Origin: a virus
Direction: 5' to 3' (one strand)
Length of the DNA stretch: 25,957 nucleotides
Virus record (IMG/VR): IMGVR_UViG_3300045790_000066
Location: 1-25,957 of that record
Part shown: positions 15,608-21,925 of the stretch, one piece after another
How positions within the stretch are numbered: the stretch's first letter is position 1
How the letters are laid out: each line of letters starts with the position of its first letter
Made by a program: the position numbers and the translations under genes
Notes under the pieces: model-generated
Told to the model about the DNA's origin: nothing
The model's input: the letters and a program-made list of their open reading frames with translations, nothing else
Databases searched by the model: none

Positions 15608-16650
15608 TAATTAAATCCTCCTGAGCCTGACATCTCAAAAGCGAAGCTCATACTAAAAGCTCTTACTGCTGTCTGTCCTTCGGCATCTGTTGCTGTTATA
15701 CTAAAATTTTTTGTACCTGCTGCTGTAAATTCTGTTTGTGTTCCTGCTATTGTACAACTTCCTGTACCAGAAGTAAATGTTAATCCTGTTGGTATTGCAC
15801 TTGTTGTTACTGCAAATGATGTAGCATTAGTTGCTGATAAAGTAATTGTACTTACAACTGAACCACCAGTATAAATAGAACCTGCTGCTGTTGTCCAAGC
15901 TGGAGCATCTGATACTGTTAGTAAAGCTGAACCACTTCTTACTGCATTACCATCATTGTTTTCAATTCTTAAATAGTATGTACCATCAACTGGTAAAGTA
16001 AATGTTGCTATGACTTGAGTAGCACTTGTATAAACAATACTATCTGCTGGTGTAATAGCACCTGTAGAATTAATTGCTTCTACTTGAGGTACTGATATAA
16101 AATTTGTTCCTGTTATCGTAACTGCTGTTGCAGTATTTTCTATAACTGTTGGAGATATGCCTGATATAGTAGGTTTTGTTTCTCCGATTGTAACACTACC
16201 ACCTAATGAAACTGCACTACCATTAATTGTAATAGAGCTAGTAGATAATTTTGATGTTGCTATAGCTGCTGAATTATTAATATCTGCATTAACAATTGTT
16301 CCATCAACTATCTTTGCACTTGTTACTGCATTATTTACAAGTTGTGCTGTATTAACTGTACCATCTGCTGGTGTTGTAATAAAACCAGTACCCATTTGAT
16401 AAATAAAATCACAAGTATCTGCGTCTGCTAAAGCACTACTAAAAGTTATTGTTGAACCACTAACAGTAAAGTTACCATATTGAGTTACACCATTGATTGA
16501 TACAACCATAGTATCTGCTGAAGCTGGTACGAATGCTACACTAGCTTTAGTTAAGTTATAAGGACCAGCACCTGTTGCAGTAGCTGGAGTTATAACATCT
16601 AGTTTTTCAACTATGCTAAATCTATCTAAATTTTGTCCTATGTATGCCAT
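15607..16650 (-). CDS. Tail fibre protein with IPT/Ig-like domains, 347 aa
   Basis: Residues 1-95 match an N-terminal unit common in marine phage fibres (MAYIGQNLDRFSIVEK, then YNLTKASVAFVPASADTMVV and GVTQYGNFTVSGSTITF). Residues 97-140 carry the TAQLVNNAVTSAKI-type fibre repeat. SITINGSAVSLGGSVTIGET (139-158) is nearly identical to the N-terminus of the 505-residue protein. Residues 160-246 are IPT/TIG-like (ITGTNFISVPQV, YYLRIENNDGNAVRSG). Residues 250-335 are Ig-like (GLTFTSGTGSCTIAGTQTE, FSITATDAEGQTA). The C-terminus is GGFN. It is probably a fibre shaft or adaptor presenting the LamG/SPRY and DUF7483 partners encoded next. No clear ribosome-binding site is visible. It heads the second fibre cassette. 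Confidence 0.82.
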   Translation of the reverse strand: MAYIGQNLDRFSIVEKLDVITPATATGAGPYNLTKASVAFVPASADTMVVSINGVTQYGNFTVSGSTITFSSALADADTCDFIYQMGTGFITTPADGTVNTAQLVNNAVTSAKIVDGTIVNADINNSAAIATSKLSTSSITINGSAVSLGGSVTIGETKPTISGISPTVIENTATAVTITGTNFISVPQVEAINSTGAITPADSIVYTSATQVIATFTLPVDGTYYLRIENNDGNAVRSGSALLTVSDAPAWTTAAGSIYTGGSVVSTITLSATNATSFAVTTSAIPTGLTFTSGTGSCTIAGTQTEFTAAGTKNFSITATDAEGQTAVRAFSMSFAFEMSGSGGFN

Positions 16651-16675
16651 ATTATTTTTACTTTATTATTTTATA

Positions 16676-18193
16676 TTAAAATGTTATATTTCCTGAAGCT
16701 GTCCATGTAATAGCTGTGTCTGAACCAACTGCTGAAGCTGAATAAGTTCCTGTTATTCCAGTTTTTTGATTGTAGTCTGCTGTTGACATTCTTAAAATTA
16801 CAATACCATTTCCACCTGCTCCAGACGGAGAAGTATGACTACCATATCTAGCTGAACCACCTCCACCAGAACCTGTACCATTTGTACCAGATGTTGCAGC
16901 AAGGTCAGTACCTGCATCTCCACCAGAACCTCCATTACCACCACCTGCTTGACCTAAACCGATTACAGACCTTGCATCATTTCCATAAACTCCACCTCCA
17001 CCACCACCTGCGTATTGTATTGCTGAACCATTTATTGAATTTGTTAATCCTTCTCCACCATTACCACCACCTGTAGCAGAACCATTAATTCCTGCGTTTG
17101 ATGAACCACCTCCACCACCAGAGCCATAATTAGGTGAACTACTATTACCATTACCACCACCATAACCTTGACCAGAAGTACCTGAAGCACCAGAACCATT
17201 ACCATAAGCACCACCACCAGAACCACCAGTTCCACCATTAGCATAAGAAGCAGTACCACCACCACCTCCTCCACCTATAGAAGTAATGTCTGTAATGTTA
17301 GAACCAGAAAATACACTGTTTTGACCTTGATAACCTCTACCCATATTAGTAGTTGCTTTTGCAGCACCACCATTACCAACTGTAACTGTGTAAGTAATTC
17401 CAGTTCCTAAAGTGTAAGCTGAACCACCATAATTAGTTAAGTAACCACCTGCTCCACCTCCACCACCTCTTTCATTTCCACCAGAACCACCACCTGCTAC
17501 TACCAAGTAGTAAGCTGTTCCTACAAAGAAAGATGAAGTTAATGAAAATGCTCTAGTTACAAATTGATTCTCTACATCGGTAGCTTTAAGTGTAAAATTA
17601 TATGCTGTTCCACTTGTTGAACTACCACCAAAATCTGTTGTAGTTATTGCTCCTGTATTAGGATTTAAAGAACAGTTAGCTTGACTTGAATTTGTTAATA
17701 CATTTGTTGTTTCAGAAAATGTTATAGCACTATCCGAACTAGCTGCAACTGTTGCAACTGCACCTGAAAAATCCCCAGCTACAGTTCCTAAAGAACCTGC
17801 ATTAGTTGAAAATGTTGGAGCAGTAGATGCTGTTAAAATATTGTTTGTACTTCTTCCAGCATTTCCATCTGGGTTTTCTATTCTTACAAAATAGTTTCCT
17901 AATGCTAAAGTTAAATTAACTGAAAGTGTTGTAGCATTTGTAAATGATACTGTGTTAGCAGTTATAATTGCACCAGTATCTGATTTAATAAATTGTACTT
18001 GTGGTATAGCAATAAAATTTGTTCCTGTAATATTTATTGTTGTAGCTGTATCAGGTGCAATTGTTTGTGCTACATTAGCTACAGTTGGTTTTGTTTCACC
18101 TACTGTTACACTTCCACCTAGACTAACAGCACTTCCATTAATTGTAATAGAAGAGTTATTTAATCCTGTATTTTTTACTTTTGTTGTTGCCAT
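16676..18193 (-). CDS. Fibre adhesin: IPT/Ig-like plus large polyglycine domain, 505 aa
   Basis: Residues 15-34 share the SITINGSAVSLGG block with the 347-residue protein. Residues 35-121 are IPT-like (INITGTNFIAIPQVQFI, VRIENPDGNAGRS). Residues 124-222 are Ig-like and closely resemble the 323-residue protein. Residues 228-468 are a glycine-rich domain starting YYLVVAGGGSGG, with runs of up to seven Gly and many Asn/Ser, ending GNGIVILRM. A beta-rich tail of about 35 residues follows. The domain resembles the Gly_rich_2 type and recalls the polyglycine-helix sandwich adhesin gp38 of T-even phages, which contacts the receptor. The domain call is good by eye; receptor binding is inference. It sits between the two cassettes and has no full counterpart. 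Confidence 0.87.
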   Translation of the reverse strand: MATTKVKNTGLNNSSITINGSAVSLGGSVTVGETKPTVANVAQTIAPDTATTINITGTNFIAIPQVQFIKSDTGAIITANTVSFTNATTLSVNLTLALGNYFVRIENPDGNAGRSTNNILTASTAPTFSTNAGSLGTVAGDFSGAVATVAASSDSAITFSETTNVLTNSSQANCSLNPNTGAITTTDFGGSSTSGTAYNFTLKATDVENQFVTRAFSLTSSFFVGTAYYLVVAGGGSGGNERGGGGGAGGYLTNYGGSAYTLGTGITYTVTVGNGGAAKATTNMGRGYQGQNSVFSGSNITDITSIGGGGGGGTASYANGGTGGSGGGAYGNGSGASGTSGQGYGGGNGNSSSPNYGSGGGGGSSNAGINGSATGGGNGGEGLTNSINGSAIQYAGGGGGGVYGNDARSVIGLGQAGGGNGGSGGDAGTDLAATSGTNGTGSGGGGSARYGSHTSPSGAGGNGIVILRMSTADYNQKTGITGTYSASAVGSDTAITWTASGNITF

Positions 18194-18196
18194 ATT

Positions 18197-19222
18197 TTAT
18201 CTTGCGTTATTAGGAACATTATTGCTCCCTACTATTGATTGTCCGAATGCCATGTAGATGTATGTTACACCATTACTATTTTGACTAGAATGAGTTATTC
18301 TAATTTTAAAACCATTTGATAATAAGTCTATTCTATCGTCATTATTACTTTCAGCATCTGTTGCATTAGCTTTTAAATAATCATTTTGTGGGTTGTAACC
18401 ATCTCTTTTATTGTCATGCATATACCAATCTCCTGTAGCAGAAGAAGGTTTTGTCATAACCCAAGCTGGTTTAAATCCTGTGTAAACAAATGGACCATCA
18501 ACATTTCCATTACCTGTGTAGCTTCCAAATTTTGAGTAGCCTTTTTTTTCTGCAAAACAGTAGGCTATATATGTTGCACCACTTGTATTAACACTTCCAT
18601 TAGTTCCTATACTAAATAAAGTATCTGTAGGACTTGTATCATTCCATCTATCACTTTGTGTACCTGCTGCTCCAGTATCAAAATTTATTTTTTTAGTAGC
18701 ACCTAAACTTGCATGATAAGTTGTCCAAGAATCTGCACCACTTAATTTTTTAACAATTATAAATTTTGGTATTGCACCTAAACCATGACCAATTGTAGCA
18801 TTACTGCCTGTACCTGTCCATGAGCATATTGAAAAACCTGCTGTTGTATTAGCTGAAACAGTTGAGTTTATAGAACCTGCTGTATTAGCTGAACCTGCAC
18901 CATTTGCTTTCCAGTTCCATGATGCAAAATTAATACTATTACCATTTACTTTTGTTCCATTACCTAATGTAAAACCATCTGAATTAAATGCAGTTAATGT
19001 TGAGGTATCAGTTGATTCTGTACCAGTAGTATTGGAAAAAATATTTTTGGTAACACCTCTAACTGCATCAGTTAAAACATGATTTCTAATATTATTTCTA
19101 TCTTTTATCCAAGTAAAATCTGGTTGAAAACCAACACCTGTAATAGCATTTGTTGATGCGTTACCTGTGTAGAGCTTAGTGTTCATGTGCAAACTGCTCT
19201 TATTTATTGTAGTATAAGCCAT
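18197..19222 (-). CDS. DUF7483-type fibre/receptor-binding protein, copy 1
   Basis: This 341-residue protein begins MAYTTINKSSLHMNTKLYTG and ends YMAFGQSIVGSNNVPNNAR. It is a full-length paralogue of the 342-residue protein at 13224-14252. Closely matching blocks include HVLTDAVRGVTKNIFSNTTG, TTAGFSICSWTG, GHGLGAIPKF and YSKFGSYTGNGNVDGPFVYT. The middle (about 190-215) and the variable loops between strands differ most. The same three internal repeated beta segments are visible. The DUF7483 name is from recall. Its ATG overlaps the preceding LamG/SPRY stop by one base (TAATG, 19224-19220), and its own stop lies 3 nt before the next gene. It is probably part of the distal tail receptor-binding assembly. 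Confidence 0.82.
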   Translation of the reverse strand: MAYTTINKSSLHMNTKLYTGNASTNAITGVGFQPDFTWIKDRNNIRNHVLTDAVRGVTKNIFSNTTGTESTDTSTLTAFNSDGFTLGNGTKVNGNSINFASWNWKANGAGSANTAGSINSTVSANTTAGFSICSWTGTGSNATIGHGLGAIPKFIIVKKLSGADSWTTYHASLGATKKINFDTGAAGTQSDRWNDTSPTDTLFSIGTNGSVNTSGATYIAYCFAEKKGYSKFGSYTGNGNVDGPFVYTGFKPAWVMTKPSSATGDWYMHDNKRDGYNPQNDYLKANATDAESNNDDRIDLLSNGFKIRITHSSQNSNGVTYIYMAFGQSIVGSNNVPNNAR

Positions 19223-20547
19223 TATAAATTTAATCCTTTTGTTGATAAAGCTGTATAGCCTGTTGGTACATCATATTCAAATATTCCATTGCCACTTGCG
19301 TTAGTTCCTGCACTAGATACTGCTGTTGTTCCGAAGTAGCCATTGCCGAAGTTTACTTCTATAGTATCTTGACCTGCTATAACTCCAAAAGCTACTAAAT
19401 ACATACCTTGTGATGTAGAACCTACTGAAGTTATATTAACTCCAGAAGCACCTAATATTGAACCATTTTTATAAAAATATATTTTGTTTTGTGCTGAATC
19501 TAAATCTACAGCTATTCCTATTATATCTCCTGCTGTATAAGTTGCATAAGTTGCAAGAACAATGCTTCCACCACTTCCATTTGTTGTTTCAACTTTACCT
19601 GTACTTAACAAACCATAACCATTTAATTGTAAAGGTGCAGGAGAAGCAGTATTTCCAAAACTTGGTATAGGTTGAATACCTAGAAAAGGTGCTGATGAAC
19701 TTAATGTTTTAGCTTCCCAATAATATTTACCTTTAAACATTGGTATAGTTGCTGTGACACTAGCTTCTCTACTAGTACCTGTAGTAATTTTTGTATTACC
19801 ATTACTAAATGTAGCATTAGCATAATAATTATCTAAAGGATTTAATGTAGCAAAATTATTGCTTGGATTATCTTCTGTTTTTGTAAGTGTACCACTAGCT
19901 AAAGCAAAATTATTAGAATTTGATGATTGGTCTGTAATAGTATTTCCATTATGTAAAATCATAAAACCATTAGTACCCCAAGTAAAAGAAGTTGAAGTTA
20001 AATCTTTAATTCTCCATTCTCCAGTATCGGTATCTGTTTCTCCAAAAGAAGTAGGTGCTAGTGATTGCCCATCAATATTAATAATATCTGACAACACTCC
20101 ACTAAAATAATCATAATTATTACTGTGTCCACCTATTTGATGAACTGCTGTTACATTCCAAGCTAAATCTGCGTTTAGTGAAGGTTTTGTATCTGTTGAA
20201 TAACCACCTACTGTTCTTTCATCAACACCATTTATGTATATTCTAAATCTATCATCTGCAGTTGACTGTGTTGTATCAGCTCTGATAACTAAATGATACC
20301 AAGCAGATTTATCTAAAAATTTTCTATTAGTAACTAAATTAACACCACTTTCATTATAACATCTTATTGTTCCAGCTGATTGAATCATACATCTAAAATA
20401 ACTACTAGAAGTCTGACCAATTATTTCTCTTGAATCTCCACCTGCACCATCAGTAAATGGGTGTTTTCCTATTTTAAACCAAAGTGAAATTGTAAATGTT
20501 TTTCTATTACTTGCTGAACTTGGTGTTCTTGTTAATTTTGTATTCAT
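19222..20547 (-). CDS. LamG/concanavalin-like plus SPRY-like fibre protein, copy 1
   Basis: This is a 441-residue protein. Residues 1-170 look LamG-like: NRKTFTISLWFKIGKHPF, SAWYHLVIRADT, FRIYINGVDERTVGG and SGVLSDIINIDG. Residues about 250-430 look SPRY-like: FKGKYYWEAKTLSSSAPFLG, GDIIGIAVDLDSAQNKIYFY and EVNFGNGYFG. The C-terminus is YTALSTKGLNL. It is paralogous to the 451-residue protein at 14252-15607, with the same domain order and the same coupling to a DUF7483-type gene. Jelly-roll and SPRY folds usually mediate carbohydrate or protein recognition, so an adhesin role is likely but inferred. It is joined to both neighbours by TAATG overlaps (20549-20545 and 19224-19220). Confidence 0.83.
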   Translation of the reverse strand: MNTKLTRTPSSASNRKTFTISLWFKIGKHPFTDGAGGDSREIIGQTSSSYFRCMIQSAGTIRCYNESGVNLVTNRKFLDKSAWYHLVIRADTTQSTADDRFRIYINGVDERTVGGYSTDTKPSLNADLAWNVTAVHQIGGHSNNYDYFSGVLSDIINIDGQSLAPTSFGETDTDTGEWRIKDLTSTSFTWGTNGFMILHNGNTITDQSSNSNNFALASGTLTKTEDNPSNNFATLNPLDNYYANATFSNGNTKITTGTSREASVTATIPMFKGKYYWEAKTLSSSAPFLGIQPIPSFGNTASPAPLQLNGYGLLSTGKVETTNGSGGSIVLATYATYTAGDIIGIAVDLDSAQNKIYFYKNGSILGASGVNITSVGSTSQGMYLVAFGVIAGQDTIEVNFGNGYFGTTAVSSAGTNASGNGIFEYDVPTGYTALSTKGLNL

Positions 20548-21518
20548 TAGTTAAATTGTCCTCCACCTGTTGACCCAGTATAGAAGCTAGAAGTTAAACT
20601 AAATACTCTATCTGCTGTTTGTCCTTCTGCGTCTGTTAATCTTAAAGTAAATGTGTAAGTAGTAGCTGTAGTAGAACTACCACCAAAATTTGATGTTGTG
20701 ATTGCACCTGTTGAACTATTTAATGAACAGTTTGCTTGTGCAGCATTTGTTAATACTGATGTTGTTTCTGAATAAGCTACTGTAGAATCTGAACTACCTG
20801 CAACTGTTGCAACTGCACCAGAAAAAGAACCTGCTACTGAACCTATTGAACCTGCTGCTGTAGACCATGTAGGTGCTGTAGAAGCTGTAATAATATTATT
20901 CGTACTTCTTCCTGCGTTACCATCTGGATTCTCTACTCTAACATAATAATTTCCTGTAGCTAAAGTACAGTTAACTGAAAGGGTAGTTGCATTTGTAAGA
21001 CTAACAGTATTAGAATTTAAAATTGCACCTGTTGTACCATTAATAAATTGTACTTGAGGTATTGCTACAAAGTTTGTACCAGTAATATTTATTGTTGTAG
21101 CTGTTGCTGGAGCAATAGTTTGAGATACATTAGCAACTGTAGGTTTAGTTTCTTGTGCAGATACCCAACTTAATTGATTATTTGCATTACCATTAGTAGC
21201 AAGTACTTGTCCATTACTTCCAACACTTGTTGGTAAAACTAAATTATAACTTTGTCCTGCAGAATGTGCAGGTCCAGCTATTGAAACTCCATGTGAATTT
21301 TGTGAACAGTTAAGAATTAATTTTCCATCTGCTGAAGAACCATCACCTTTAATAGTTAGTCCAGGTGTAAATTCTGTTTTAGCATTTGTGATAGCATCTG
21401 CATTTACTTTAACTTCAGTAACAGAATTACTTGCAAGTTTATCTGCAGTAATTATTCCATTATTAATATCACTTGATGTTAAAGCTGCGTTAGCAGGAGC
21501 TTTACCGACATATGCCAT
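20547..21518 (-). CDS. Tail fibre protein with IPT/Ig-like domains, 323 aa
   Basis: Residues 1-50 are a fibre-type start (MAYVGKAPANAALTSSDINN, LASNSVTEVKVNADAI). Residues 51-120 contain LILNCSQNSHGVSIAGPAHS and SVGSNGQVLATNG, a block often seen in marine phage fibres. Residues 122-212 are IPT-like (TINITGTNFVAIPQVQFING, VRVENPDGNAGRSTNN). Residues 213-310 are Ig-like (ANCSLNSSTGAITTSNFGG, TFTLRLTDAEGQTADRVF). The C-terminus GGGQFN parallels the GGFN of the 347-residue protein. The IPT/Ig half is very close to that of the 505-residue protein, so the two share recent ancestry. It heads the first fibre cassette. An AAGGAAA ribosome-binding site lies upstream. Confidence 0.82.
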   Translation of the reverse strand: MAYVGKAPANAALTSSDINNGIITADKLASNSVTEVKVNADAITNAKTEFTPGLTIKGDGSSADGKLILNCSQNSHGVSIAGPAHSAGQSYNLVLPTSVGSNGQVLATNGNANNQLSWVSAQETKPTVANVSQTIAPATATTINITGTNFVAIPQVQFINGTTGAILNSNTVSLTNATTLSVNCTLATGNYYVRVENPDGNAGRSTNNIITASTAPTWSTAAGSIGSVAGSFSGAVATVAGSSDSTVAYSETTSVLTNAAQANCSLNSSTGAITTSNFGGSSTTATTYTFTLRLTDAEGQTADRVFSLTSSFYTGSTGGGQFN

Positions 21519-21539
21519 ACTTAATTGTTTCCTTGTTTA

Positions 21540-21878
21540 TTATGCTGAGATAGTATCTACAACACTTGTAATTATATCAACAGATGAAGCTGCCGAAGCA
21601 TAAGCTTCAACTGAATCGCCATTCTGTAATACAACTTTAGAACCACCATCAATTAATTCTAAAGAACCACCAGTAGGGATAGGTGCATCTTTAATAATGT
21701 GATAAATGTTGCTTCCATTTTTAACATATACAGTTACATTAACAGCAGTACCAGAAGTGTTTGCACACCTTACTCCTATTATTGCATCATCTGAATTTGC
21801 TGCTGTTCTTAAAACAGTTGCAGACCCTGATGAATTTGATATGTTTCGTTGTAAACTATTTTCGAAATCTTGTGCCAT
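21540..21878 (-). CDS. Small virion-type protein (112 aa)
   Basis: This is a 112-residue, Ser/Ala/Val-rich protein starting MAQDFENSLQRN. It has a predicted beta-strand pattern in the middle (IIGVRCANTSGTAVNVTVYV, IYHIIKDAPIPTGGSLELI, KVVLQNGDSVEAYASA) and no signal peptide or membrane span. Proteins of this size and pattern are common next to fibre genes of marine cyano- and pelagiphages and look like small beta-sandwich decoration or fibre-attachment proteins. That is recall and inference. It is the first gene after the strong promoter at 21919-21891. The Shine-Dalgarno AGGA (21889-21886) overlaps the promoter region, and the predicted 5' leader would be only about 6 nt. Confidence 0.8.
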   Translation of the reverse strand: MAQDFENSLQRNISNSSGSATVLRTAANSDDAIIGVRCANTSGTAVNVTVYVKNGSNIYHIIKDAPIPTGGSLELIDGGSKVVLQNGDSVEAYASAASSVDIITSVVDTISA

Positions 21879-21890
21879 AGAATTATCCTA

Positions 21891-21919
21891 ATTATACCAT
21901 TTTATTGTTTAACTGTCAA
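21891..21919 (-). promoter_or_regulatory. Sigma70-type promoter, perfect -35/-10 with extended -10
   Basis: The minus strand reads TTGACA (21919-21914), a 17-nt spacer ending ATGG, then TATAAT (21896-21891). Every consensus position matches, and TGG before TATAAT gives an extended -10. It fills the 47-nt gap between the main fibre gene and the 112-residue gene. Transcription should begin near 21884, leaving a leader of about 6 nt before the ATG at 21878. It should transcribe the whole receptor-binding block. Confidence 0.8.
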
Positions 21920-21925
21920 CACAAA

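Larger units (their letters stand above)
13224..21518 (-). repeat. Duplicated receptor-binding gene cassette (IPT/Ig, LamG-SPRY, DUF7483) x2
   Basis: First copy: 21518-18197 (323-, 441- and 341-residue genes). Second copy: 16650-13224 (347-, 451- and 342-residue genes). Order and orientation are the same, with TAATG junctions inside each copy. The polyglycine gene at 18193-16676 lies between. Paralogy is clear at protein level. At DNA level a 26-base identical stretch survives at the LamG-SPRY/DUF7483 junction (14230-14255 and 19200-19225). Confidence 0.8.

Noticed and set aside
16882-17274. Open frames overlapping the polyglycine gene: His/Leu-rich on plus, Val/Leu/Met-rich on minus
   Set aside because: They are off-frame readings of the Gly codon runs, with extreme composition and no ribosome-binding site.
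13224-21518. Diversity-generating retroelement acting on the fibre genes
   Set aside because: No reverse transcriptase, no template/variable repeat pair with adenine-specific differences, and no C-type-lectin-like variable domain was seen. The required genes could lie outside the window.
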